From positions 1 through 64,000 of the forward strand of contig CAYOCP010000014.1 in the NCBI GenBank assembly GCA_964402505.1: 64,000 nucleotides of DNA. The letters are read 5' to 3'. This DNA comes from SLRI01 sp964402505 (GTDB taxonomy: Bacteria; Pseudomonadota; Alphaproteobacteria; Geminicoccales; Geminicoccaceae). Below the pieces are notes generated by a model that saw nothing but the letters and a program-made list of their open reading frames with translations, did not search any database and was not told the origin of the DNA. Shown here piece by piece: positions 56,955-64,000 of this stretch (within the stretch, counting starts at the first letter, position 1; every line of letters begins with the position of its first letter). The position numbers and the translations under genes were made by a program.

Positions 56955-57419
56955 ATGGAGCAGTTGGGGCGACGGGCGGCGATCGTGGCGGAGATCGTCG
57001 ATCGCACGGGCATCGACGAGCCGATGATCGACCGGCTGGTGCGCGCGTTCTACGCGAAGGTGCGCCGGGATCCGATGCTGGGGCCGGTGTTCGAGGAGCG
57101 GATCGCGGACTGGGAGCCGCATCTCGAGCGCATGTGCAGTTTCTGGTCGTCGATAGCGCTGATGACCGGCACCTATCACGGCCAGCCCATGGTCCGCCAT
57201 GCGCGGCTGCCGGTGGACGGCCGGCATTTCGACCGCTGGCTCGAGCTCTTCGCGGCGACCGCCCGTGAGGCCTGCCCGCCCGCCGCGGCCGCCTTCTTCA
57301 TCGAGCGCTCGGAGCGCATCGCCGCCAGCCTCGAGCTCGGCATCGCCCTCGAGCTCGGCGGCCTGCCGCGGCAGGGCCAGCGCCTCAGGCGGCCCGATGA
57401 AGAGGTGATGCTGCCATGA
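56955..57419 (+). CDS. Truncated hemoglobin, group III type
   Basis: A 154-residue globin with a 2-on-2 layout. IDRLVRAFYAKVRRDPMLGPVFEERI and HLERMCSFWSSIALMTGTYHGQPMVRH match the group III truncated hemoglobins, with the proximal His expected in the MVRHARLPVDGRHFDRW region. Such proteins bind O2 or NO and may protect against nitrosative stress. The ATG at 56955 follows GAGGAGCGG. Its stop overlaps the next gene (ATGA), linking it to the folate gene. Confidence 0.88.
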   Translation: MEQLGRRAAIVAEIVDRTGIDEPMIDRLVRAFYAKVRRDPMLGPVFEERIADWEPHLERMCSFWSSIALMTGTYHGQPMVRHARLPVDGRHFDRWLELFAATAREACPPAAAAFFIERSERIAASLELGIALELGGLPRQGQRLRRPDEEVMLP

Positions 57420-58126
57420 GCCGTCCGGACGACGACGAGCCGGCCACCTTCGCCTCGCCCCCCTGCTTCATGCACGAGCTCGATCCCGACTACCTCTTTC
57501 CGTCGCCGCCCGCGCGCCCGGCCGTCGCCGACCTCGGGCAGGAGGTCGATCTCAGGCGCTGGCGCAAGGCGGAGCGGGAGCGGCTGACGGGGCAGCGCCT
57601 CGCGCTTCGCGCGCAGGAGCGGCAGCCGCGCGACCTGGCCATCATGGCCGGGCTCGAGGCGGCCATCGGTGCTGCCGGGGGGCTGGTGGTCAGCGCCTAC
57701 TGGCCCTTCAAGGCCGAGCCGGATCTCCGGCCTTTCCTGGCCGCGATCGCCGACCGGGGGGCGCGCGTCGCCCTGCCCGTGGTGGTGGCCCGGGCCCGGC
57801 CCCTGATCTTTCGCGCCTGGACGCCGGGCGAAGCGGTGACACGCGGCTTCTGGAACATCCCGGTTCCCCTGGAGACGGCCGAGGTGGTCGTGCCGGACGT
57901 GGTGATCGCGCCGGTGATCGGCTTCGATGCGGCGTGCTACCGGCTCGGCTATGGCGGCGGCTTCTACGACCGCACGCTCGGAGCACGGATGCCGCGGCCG
58001 CGCGTTGTGGGCGTCGGCTACGCCTTCGCCGCCATTCCCACGATCTACCCGCAATGGCACGACATTCCGATGGATCTCGTGGTCACCGAGGCCGGGACGG
58101 TGACGCCGGCGGCAGCGGAGGGGTGA
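57416..58126 (+). CDS. 5-formyltetrahydrofolate cyclo-ligase
   Basis: A 236-residue ATP-dependent enzyme converting 5-formyl-THF to 5,10-methenyl-THF. The basic substrate-binding N-terminal region is RRWRKAERERLTGQRLAL; the family motif is GYGGGFYDRTL; GFWNIPVP is also characteristic. About 45 extra residues (Pro/Asp-rich) precede the usual start, which makes it longer than typical relatives. It is translationally coupled to the globin gene. Confidence 0.9.
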   Translation: MSRPDDDEPATFASPPCFMHELDPDYLFPSPPARPAVADLGQEVDLRRWRKAERERLTGQRLALRAQERQPRDLAIMAGLEAAIGAAGGLVVSAYWPFKAEPDLRPFLAAIADRGARVALPVVVARARPLIFRAWTPGEAVTRGFWNIPVPLETAEVVVPDVVIAPVIGFDAACYRLGYGGGFYDRTLGARMPRPRVVGVGYAFAAIPTIYPQWHDIPMDLVVTEAGTVTPAAAEG

Positions 58127-58277
58127 CCGGCCGGCCGCGGGTTCCATCTTCCGCATGGCGAGCCCGGGCCGGAGGCGCCGAATTGGCGCGTGCCCCTGAA
58201 GGGCTTTGCGGGTAGCCTTGATCCGGCGGCACGGAGGGGGAGACGGCCTCGCGTGCGCCCACCCGAGGAGACGTGAC

Positions 58278-59075
58278 ATGGAGAACGGCGGCGAGCCGAT
58301 CCTGATCGAGCGCGAGAGCGGCGGCGTGGTCCGGCTCACGCTCAACCGGCCCAAGGCCTTCAACAGCCTGAATTTCGCCCTTCTGGATGCGCTGCACGAG
58401 GCGCTCGACCGGATCGGCCGGTCCGATACGGCACGGGTCCTGGTGCTGGCGGGGCACGGCAAGGCGTTCTCGGCCGGCCACGACCTGAAGGAGATCGGCC
58501 AGGACCGGCGGGCCCCGCCCATCCATCGCCTGTTCAGCCACTGCTCGGCCATGATGCTGAAGCTCAAGGACCTGCCGCAGCCGGTGATCGCCGAGGTGGA
58601 CGGCATCGCCACGGCGGCTGGCTGCCAGCTCGTCGCCGCCTGCGACCTCGCCATCTGCAGCGCGGCGAGCCGGTTCGCCACCTCGGGCGTCAAGTTCGGC
58701 CTCTTCTGCTCCACGCCCATGGTGGCGCTGTCGCGCAACGTGCCGCGCAAGGCGGCGCTCGAGATGCTGCTCACCGGCGACTTCATCGACGCCGAGGAGG
58801 CGTTGCGCCTCGGCCTCGTCAACCGGGTGGTGCCGAAGGAGGATCTGGCCGCCGCGACCGAGGCGCTGACCGCCCGGCTCCTGGACAAGCCCCAAGACGT
58901 CCTGGCCCTGGGCAAGCGCGCCTTCTACCGCCAGCTCGAGCTGCCGATGGCCGAGGCTTACGACTTCACCACCGACGTGATCGTCGAGAACGCGCTTCAC
59001 GACGCCTTCGGCGCGGGCCTCGAGGCCTTCGTCGCCAAGCGGCCGCCGGTCTGGCCCGGCCAGGGCAGGGGATGA
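58278..59075 (+). CDS. Enoyl-CoA hydratase/isomerase family protein
   Basis: A 265-residue crotonase-fold enzyme. It shows VVRLTLNRPKAFNSLN, the oxyanion-hole region AFSAGHDLKEIG, VIAEVDGIATAAGCQLVAACDL, and the KFGLFCSTPMVALSRNVPRK stretch of ECHDC3-like hydratases. Within that group the acid/base Glu positions differ from classical FadB-type hydratases, so the exact reaction is uncertain. The ATG at 58278 follows GAGGAG. Likely in one transcript with the stress-protein gene 7 nt downstream. Confidence 0.9.
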   Translation: MENGGEPILIERESGGVVRLTLNRPKAFNSLNFALLDALHEALDRIGRSDTARVLVLAGHGKAFSAGHDLKEIGQDRRAPPIHRLFSHCSAMMLKLKDLPQPVIAEVDGIATAAGCQLVAACDLAICSAASRFATSGVKFGLFCSTPMVALSRNVPRKAALEMLLTGDFIDAEEALRLGLVNRVVPKEDLAAATEALTARLLDKPQDVLALGKRAFYRQLELPMAEAYDFTTDVIVENALHDAFGAGLEAFVAKRPPVWPGQGRG

Positions 59076-59082
59076 GGCCAGC

Positions 59083-59931
59083 ATGACCGTATCGCCCCGA
59101 TCCTTCACCAGCATCGTTCACCCGACCGATCTCGACGAGGCGGGCCGCGACGCCTTCGCGCACGGGCTCAGGCTCGCCGTGGCGACGCGGGGCCGCTTCG
59201 CCGTGGTTCACAATGCCGGGCGCGAGCTCGAGGACGCGGCCCGGCTCGAGGCCTTTCCCGGCGTGCGCGACACGCTGGCGAGCTGGGGCCTGCTCGACCT
59301 CGGCGCCTCGGCGGCGAGTGTGGAGGAGGTGCTCCGCATTCGCGTGACCAAGGCGGATCTCGGCGGCGGCGGCACGGTGGCGAGCCTCGTCGACTATATC
59401 GAGCGGCACGGCGCCGACCTCGTGGTGCTGGCGACCCATGGCCGCGACGGCCTGCCGCGCTGGCTGGAGGGCTCGATCGCCGAAGCGATCGCCCGGCGCT
59501 CCCGCGTTCCGACGCTTTTCCTGCCGCACGCGGCGCGCGGCTTCGTCGACCCCCGGACCGGCGAGATCCGGCTCGCCAACATCCTGGTGCCGATCGACCG
59601 CGAGCCCGATCCGCAGCCGGCGCTGGCCGCGGCCGCACGGCTGGTCGAGCTTCTCGGAGCGCAGGCGGCGACGCTGCATCTCCTGCATGTCGGCCCGAAG
59701 GCCTCGGCGCCCGAGCCGCTGGTCGAGAGCTGGCTGGCCGATCGCGTGCGGCGCCGGCATGGCGAGGGGCCGGTGGTGGACGCGATCACCGCCGCGGCGG
59801 ACGAGACGGACGCGGATCTGCTGGTCATGACGACCGAGGGGCGGCACGGCTTTCTCGATGCGCTCCGGGGCTCGACCACCGAGGCGGTGCTCAGGCGGGC
59901 CAATCGACCGCTGCTGGCGGTGCCGGCATGA
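59083..59931 (+). CDS. Universal stress protein with two UspA domains
   Basis: A 282-residue protein with tandem UspA folds, about 1-148 and 160-282. Both domains retain the ATP-binding Gly-rich loop: LATHGRDGLPRWLEGSIAEA in the first and TTEGRHGFLDALRGSTTEA in the second. The first domain starts FTSIVHPTDLDEAG. Such double-domain Usp proteins are cytoplasmic stress or dormancy factors. It lies 7 nt after the hydratase gene and 10 nt before the CoA-binding protein gene. Confidence 0.93.
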   Translation: MTVSPRSFTSIVHPTDLDEAGRDAFAHGLRLAVATRGRFAVVHNAGRELEDAARLEAFPGVRDTLASWGLLDLGASAASVEEVLRIRVTKADLGGGGTVASLVDYIERHGADLVVLATHGRDGLPRWLEGSIAEAIARRSRVPTLFLPHAARGFVDPRTGEIRLANILVPIDREPDPQPALAAAARLVELLGAQAATLHLLHVGPKASAPEPLVESWLADRVRRRHGEGPVVDAITAAADETDADLLVMTTEGRHGFLDALRGSTTEAVLRRANRPLLAVPA

Positions 59932-59941
59932 CGGCGGGAGC

Positions 59942-60460
59942 GTGACGGTGGAGCTCCTGGTCTACGACGACGCCGAGATTCGCCGCATCCTCGAGGCCGT
60001 GAGGCGGATCGCCATGGTGGGCGCCTCGGCGAACGAGATGCGGCCGTCCTACTTCGCCATGCTCTACCTCGCCAACAAGGGCTACGTGATCGATCCGGTG
60101 AACCCGCGCCATGCCGGCCAGGAGATCCTCGGGCGGACCGTCTTTGCCGATCTCGCGAGCCTGCCGGAGCCGGTCGACATGGTGCAGATCTTCCGCCGCT
60201 CGGAGGAGGTGCCGCCTCTGGTCGAGGAGGCGATCGCCATCGGGGCCAGGGTCATCTGGATGCAGCTCGGCGTGCGCCACGACGAGGCGGCGGCGCGGGC
60301 GCGCGCGGCCGGGCTCGACGTGGTCATGGATCGCTGCCCGAAGATCGAGCACGGCCGGCTCTTCGGCGAGATCGGCTGGCTCGGGGTCAATCGGGGCCTG
60401 CTCTCGGCGCGGCGCGGCGCGGCGCGCCAGCTCCGGACGACCAAGGGGCGGCTGGCCTGA
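59942..60460 (+). CDS. CoA-binding domain protein (YccU-like)
   Basis: A 172-residue single-domain Rossmann protein of the CoA-binding (YccU) family. Motifs: RRIAMVGASANEMRPSYFAM, KGYVIDPVNP, VDMVQIFRRSEEVPPLVEEA and ARVIWMQLGV, then DRCPKIEH near the end. It binds CoA; no enzymatic function is established. The start is GTG 59942; the upstream frame is a shadow of the stress-protein gene. Confidence 0.9.
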   Translation: MTVELLVYDDAEIRRILEAVRRIAMVGASANEMRPSYFAMLYLANKGYVIDPVNPRHAGQEILGRTVFADLASLPEPVDMVQIFRRSEEVPPLVEEAIAIGARVIWMQLGVRHDEAAARARAAGLDVVMDRCPKIEHGRLFGEIGWLGVNRGLLSARRGAARQLRTTKGRLA

Positions 60461-60466
60461 GAGCCA

Positions 60467-60491
60467 CCTCGATCGGGCCTTGCGCGATCGA
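60467..60491. terminator. Possible terminator hairpin between convergent genes
   Basis: CTCGATCG (60467-60474) and CGATCGAG (60484-60491) form an 8-bp stem with a 9-nt loop directly after the CoA-binding protein gene. No T tract follows, so the role as a terminator is tentative. Confidence 0.35.
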
Positions 60492-60610
60492 GCGCTCATG
60501 GATCGGCTGGTCGACCGCCTTCGCCGGCCACCGGGCACGCATGCCCCTCTTCGCGCCCATCCCGGGAGCGCCGGCGCGCCTGGCGGGGTCATGGGCCAGA
60601 TGCCGGGCGA

Positions 60611-62020
60611 TCAGCCGGTCGGCACGAAGACCTCGAGCGTGCCGCGCACGGGCTGTGGCCGGTAGAAGCTGAAGTCCTGCAACTGCCAGTCGCCGGCCGG
60701 CGGGTCGCCCAGTCGCTCGGCCAGGGCCGTCGCGGCCGCCCGGTCCTCGGGAAAGTAGTAGCGGATGCGGTGGCTGCCGATGGCGTAGGGCACGTCGCGC
60801 AGCACGACGGTCGCGTAGCCGGAGCCGTTCGTGAGCCGCGCGTAGAGCGCCGCGGCGGCATCGCTGGCGCTTCGGGCGTCGGCGTCGTAGTGGATGAAGA
60901 CCCGGACCGCCTCCTCGGCGGCGGGCGGCGAACCCGCGCTCTCCTCGGCGACGGGACCGGCGGCCGGCTCCGGTCGCGGGTCCAGCCTGAGGATGCGCCG
61001 GGTGCCGTTGTCCGCGGCCGTTTCGGACCCCAGGGCCGGCCGATCCGCCGCGTCGTCGCCCGATCCGTCGGAAGCGATCTTCGGCGCCTCGAGCTGCAGC
61101 GCCTCGAGCGGCGGCGGCCGGGTCGGGGATGCTCCGTCCGTCGGCGAGGCGGGCGGTGCCGCGGCCCATTCCCAGCCCTGGATCTGGCGCGGCAGGTCGC
61201 TCGTCACGACGAGCCAGCCGGCGCCGGCGGCCACGGCGAGGGTGGCGAGGGCGATCAGCACGCGGCGGCGGCGGCGCGCCCTCGCCTCGAGCCCGTAGAG
61301 ATCGTCGATGATCTCGAACTGCAAGGGCGGTGGCTCGTGGCGCTGCGGGGCCGAAGGTGGCGGCGAATCGGCCCCTGCGGGCTCGACCGGCGGTGCCGGT
61401 CGCGGCCGCATCATCGGCCGCGACGGGGCGGTGAAAGCCGGCGGCTCCGGCGGCGCTGATCGCGGGGGCCCGTCCACCGCCGGCCCGGCGGGCGCCCTTT
61501 CGATGACCGGCACTCCGTCCTCCATCGCTGCCGGCGTCTCCGGTGCCGTCTCCGCCTCGGGCTCGGCCGAGGGCGGTGTCGGAACCGGAATGAAGGTGCG
61601 CGGCGGCTCGAGCTTGGGCATCATCGCCGGCGGCGGCACGGCCATCGAGCGCGGGATGGAGGGCGTGGCGGGCGGCGGCGGTGGCGAGGGCGCCCAGGGC
61701 GGCGCCTTGGCCCTGGCCGGTGCCGCATCCGAAGGCGGTGCGGGTGGCGGGGCCGGCGTCGCCGTCGCGGGCGGTCGGCGGGCACCGGAGAGCCGCTCGC
61801 GGACCGCCCAGCGCACGCGGCCGAAGAGTCGGTCGACGGCCTGCAGCCGCTCGGCCGGCGTCGGCGCCTCGATCGCGGCGGCGGCGAGCTCCGGATGGTC
61901 GGCCAGCATCTGGTCGACGAGATCCCGGGCGGCCTCCTCCTCGCCGAGCTGGTGCACGGCGAGCGCCACCAGCTCGTCGAGAATCACGCGCGGCATCACG
62001 TCGGTCATCGTTGGGGACAT
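60611..62020 (-). CDS. Proline-rich single-pass membrane protein, function unknown
   Basis: A 469-residue protein. Residues 1-80 are helical and charged (LDELVALAVHQLGEEEAARDLVDQML). Residues 80-240 are a Pro/Ala-rich disordered stretch. A run of arginines leads into one transmembrane helix (about 252-272, VLIALATLAVAAGAGWLVV). The C-terminal part (about 375-460) begins VRVFIHYDADARSASDAAAALYARL and looks like a small alpha/beta domain, reminiscent of the LytR C-terminal domain. Topology would place it in the periplasm. A start at ATG 62008 is also plausible. Confidence 0.7.
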   Translation of the reverse strand: MSPTMTDVMPRVILDELVALAVHQLGEEEAARDLVDQMLADHPELAAAAIEAPTPAERLQAVDRLFGRVRWAVRERLSGARRPPATATPAPPPAPPSDAAPARAKAPPWAPSPPPPPATPSIPRSMAVPPPAMMPKLEPPRTFIPVPTPPSAEPEAETAPETPAAMEDGVPVIERAPAGPAVDGPPRSAPPEPPAFTAPSRPMMRPRPAPPVEPAGADSPPPSAPQRHEPPPLQFEIIDDLYGLEARARRRRRVLIALATLAVAAGAGWLVVTSDLPRQIQGWEWAAAPPASPTDGASPTRPPPLEALQLEAPKIASDGSGDDAADRPALGSETAADNGTRRILRLDPRPEPAAGPVAEESAGSPPAAEEAVRVFIHYDADARSASDAAAALYARLTNGSGYATVVLRDVPYAIGSHRIRYYFPEDRAAATALAERLGDPPAGDWQLQDFSFYRPQPVRGTLEVFVPTG

Positions 62021-62285
62021 CCTTGGCTACCCGTCACTCCCAAGGGCAAGGGGCACGGCATGGTGGCACCCCGCTGACGCGCATCTCCTGTCTAGCACAG
62101 CTCGGGGCGGCATGGCCGCCGGGCGAGCGCGCATCGGCGTGACCACACCATCTGGTACGCGGGGAAGCGCGGCGACCGCAAGACCCACGGCCGCGTGATG
62201 CACTGCGACGAATGCCTCTTTGCGCGGCTCGCCGCCTGGCTATAGGAGAAGGCCAGCGACCTCATGCAGGAGAAGGGGCAGAGCG

Positions 62286-63572
62286 ATGAGCGAGCAGCCC
62301 AAATACGGCTTCGAGACCCTGGCGATCCATGCGGGTGCGGCACCCGACCCGACCACCGGGGCCCGGGCCACGCCGATCTACCAGACGACGTCCTTCGTCT
62401 TCGACGATGTCGACCACGCGGCGTCGCTGTTCAACCTGCAGCAGTTCGGCAACATCTATTCGAGGCTCACCAACCCGACCGTGTCGGTGCTCGAGGAGCG
62501 GGTCGCGGCGCTCGAGGGCGGCACGGCCGCCTGCGCCACCGCGTCGGGTCATTCGGCCCAGTTCCTGACCTTCCTGAATCTGATGAGCTCGGGCGACAAC
62601 ATCGTCTCGTCCTCCAAGCTCTATGGCGGGTCGATCAGCCAGATGAACCAGACCTTCCCGCAGTTCGGCTGGAAGGTGACCTATGTCGATCCGCGCGAGC
62701 CCGAGAGGTTCCGCGCCGCCATCGACGACCGGACCAAGGCGCTCTTCATCGAGAGCGCCTCCAACCCGGACGGCATCGTCCCCGACATCGAGACGATGGC
62801 CAAGATCGCCCACGATGCCGGGATTCCGCTCGTCGTCGACAACACCTGCCCGACACCCTATTTCTGCCGGCCGATCGAATGGGGTGCCGACGTTGTCGTC
62901 CATTCGCTCACCAAGTATATCGGCGGGCAGGGCAACTCGATCGGCGGCATCATCGTCGAGGGCGGCAAGTTCGACTGGTCCGCCTCGGACAAGTTCCCGC
63001 AGATGACGGAGCCTTGCGCCGCCTATCACGGCCTGCGGTTCCACGAGACCTTCGGCACCTTCGCGATGACCGTGCGCAACAAGGCGATCGGGCTGCGCGA
63101 CATGGGGCCCTGCCTCGCGCCCATGAACGCCTTTCTGATCCTGCAGGGGGTGGAGACGCTGCCGCTGCGGATGGACCGCCACGTCGCCAATGCCGACAAG
63201 GTGGCGGCCTGGCTCAGCGATCACCCGCAGGTGAGCTGGGTCTCGTACTCGCGGCTGCCGCAGAACCGCACGCCGCTCGTCGACAAGTACTGCCCGAGGG
63301 GTCTCGGCGCCCTCTTCACCTTCGGCGTCAAGGGCGGCTACGAGGCGGGTGTCAAGGTGGTGAACAACTGCCAGATGCTGAGCCATGTCGCCAATATCGG
63401 CGATACCCGCTCGCTCATCATCCACCCCTCGTCGACGACGCATCGCCAGCTCACGCCGGAGCAGCAGACGGCAGCGGGGGCCGGGCCCGACGTCATCCGG
63501 CTCTCGGTCGGCATCGAGACCGTGGACGACATCATCGCCGACCTCGACCAGGCGCTCCGGAAGGCGGCCTGA
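62286..63572 (+). CDS. metY: O-acetylhomoserine sulfhydrylase
   Basis: A 428-residue PLP enzyme of the Cys/Met-metabolism family that makes homocysteine from O-acetylhomoserine and sulfide. Features: GFETLAIHAGAAPDPTTGARATPIYQTTSF, typical of MetY; SRLTNPTVSVLEERVAALEGG; the VVVHSLTKYIGGQGN region with the PLP lysine; SLIIHPSSTTHRQL; and LSVGIETVDDIIADL. Length (about 430) fits MetY rather than MetZ. No SAM riboswitch was recognised upstream, in contrast to metZ in the same window. Confidence 0.95.
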   Translation: MSEQPKYGFETLAIHAGAAPDPTTGARATPIYQTTSFVFDDVDHAASLFNLQQFGNIYSRLTNPTVSVLEERVAALEGGTAACATASGHSAQFLTFLNLMSSGDNIVSSSKLYGGSISQMNQTFPQFGWKVTYVDPREPERFRAAIDDRTKALFIESASNPDGIVPDIETMAKIAHDAGIPLVVDNTCPTPYFCRPIEWGADVVVHSLTKYIGGQGNSIGGIIVEGGKFDWSASDKFPQMTEPCAAYHGLRFHETFGTFAMTVRNKAIGLRDMGPCLAPMNAFLILQGVETLPLRMDRHVANADKVAAWLSDHPQVSWVSYSRLPQNRTPLVDKYCPRGLGALFTFGVKGGYEAGVKVVNNCQMLSHVANIGDTRSLIIHPSSTTHRQLTPEQQTAAGAGPDVIRLSVGIETVDDIIADLDQALRKAA

Positions 63573-63590
63573 GCGAGGCGGCCGCTTCGC

Positions 63591-63615
63591 CCGCCGGCCC
63601 GCGGAGGGCCGGCGG
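63591..63615. terminator. Terminator-type hairpin between convergent genes
   Basis: A perfect 10-bp stem, CCGCCGGCCC and GGGCCGGCGG, with a GCGGA loop, placed 18 nt after the metY stop and 7 nt before the stop of the small gene on the opposite strand. The position supports a shared transcription end. Confidence 0.65.
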
Positions 63616-63622
63616 CGTGCCT

Positions 63623-63877
63623 TCAGGCGAGGGCGTCCGCTTCGGTCGCTGCCGCCTCGATCTCGACCGGGACTCCGGCATCGGGATTGGCCCAGGCATG
63701 GGCCCGGGCCACGGCCTGCTCCTCGCGACCGACGATGAAGAGGAGCGGCTGGCCGGCGTCGCCCCGGGCACCGCGGATCGCCCAGAGCTGGGCGACCCCC
63801 TGCTTGCCGAGACGATAGGGTCGTCCCTCGGACGCCCAGAGTTCGTTGAGCTCGCAGGCAAGCTCCGGGGTGCTCAT
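63623..63877 (-). CDS. Small protein of unknown function (84 residues)
   Basis: An 84-residue reading frame, MSTPELACELNELWASEGRP at the start and an acidic, Ala/Glu-rich end. Composition is protein-like (hydrophobic strands LLFIVG and AQLWAI, no Arg/Pro excess), and a hairpin separates it from converging metY, both favouring a real gene. No family is recognised. A GAGG lies about 8 nt before the ATG. The rest of the window (63878-64000) shows nothing recognisable. Confidence 0.5.
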   Translation of the reverse strand: MSTPELACELNELWASEGRPYRLGKQGVAQLWAIRGARGDAGQPLLFIVGREEQAVARAHAWANPDAGVPVEIEAAATEADALA

Positions 63878-64000
63878 GAGCGGGTGCCTCGCATGCTGAT
63901 CGTTGCCCGCCGACGCCCGGATCCCGCTGACCCGGATCCTCGTGATGGCGCGGCGTTACCCGGAGCTACGTCAGCATGCGATTTCTTTCAACTATAGGTT

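Noticed and set aside
62195..62245. A short frame with two Cys codons (MHCDECLFARLAAWL) ending 41 nt before metY, possibly a cysteine-sensing leader peptide
   Set aside because: No ribosome-binding site, only two Cys codons and no terminator or alternative hairpins were recognised; the evidence is too thin for a feature.
62040..62285. Possible SAM riboswitch ahead of metY
   Set aside because: None of the conserved SAM-II blocks (GTGATTTG, GTTAAACAA, CGCTAAA) or SAM-I core elements is present.

Overview
The window is GC-rich (about 70% by eye), almost gap-free bacterial chromosome. The SAM-II riboswitch ahead of metZ, the CarD-type regulator, the DUF3035 lipoprotein between lspA and a pair of M16 proteases, and the general gene content point to an alphaproteobacterium, plausibly from the Rhodospirillales/Geminicoccales part of the tree. 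That placement is inference. No rRNA, tRNA, CRISPR array or transposase gene was found.

Layout. 66-1532: O-antigen ligase-type membrane protein. 1730-12931: one long rightward transport block with a Liv-type ABC importer (fused LivH-LivM), a gene of the 2-amino-thiazoline-4-carboxylate hydrolase family, a second sugar-type ABC importer with two permeases, and a sulfatase. 12949-18549: lytic transglycosylase, dapA, smpB, motA-motB. 18692-23944: a GspD-like secretin with a 410-residue tail carrying 16-residue repeats, and a divergent gene for an exported protein of unknown function. 24027-33327: a translationally coupled block ribF-ileS-lspA-DUF3035-M16-M16-mutL. 33414-36585: fdxA, carD, gshB, a HIT protein, a VanZ-like protein and a 45-residue lipoprotein. 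36733-39471: 5'-nucleotidase, then a toxin-antitoxin pair in a lower-GC patch. 39499-45451: class III aminotransferase and aspartate dehydrogenase, divergent from a third ABC importer. 45509-50262: DUF892 protein, a 235-bp MITE-like element with inverted ends, a 3-methyladenine glycosylase, an aldo/keto reductase, an inositol-monophosphatase-family enzyme and an SLC13 transporter. 50365-57419: riboswitch-controlled metZ, an isocitrate-lyase-fold enzyme, pyrD-cysQ, a degenerate GGDEF/EAL-like protein, a NIPSNAP protein and a truncated globin. 57416-63877: 5-FCL, enoyl-CoA hydratase, universal stress protein, CoA-binding protein, a proline-rich membrane protein, metY and a small conserved-looking protein.

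How it fits together. Many same-strand neighbours overlap by 4 nt (ATGA, GTGA or TTGA), so operons can be read with confidence. Three complete ABC importers, a dicarboxylate-type transporter and several catabolic enzymes suggest a nutrient-scavenging heterotroph. Two routes to sulfur amino acids occur (metZ and metY), and only metZ has a visible SAM riboswitch. The most unusual items are the repeat-tailed secretin, the MITE-like element and its partial relative at the left edge of the window, the two-importer block ending in a sulfatase, and the degenerate GGDEF/EAL protein. Functions come from motif recognition in the translated sequence; no database search was possible.
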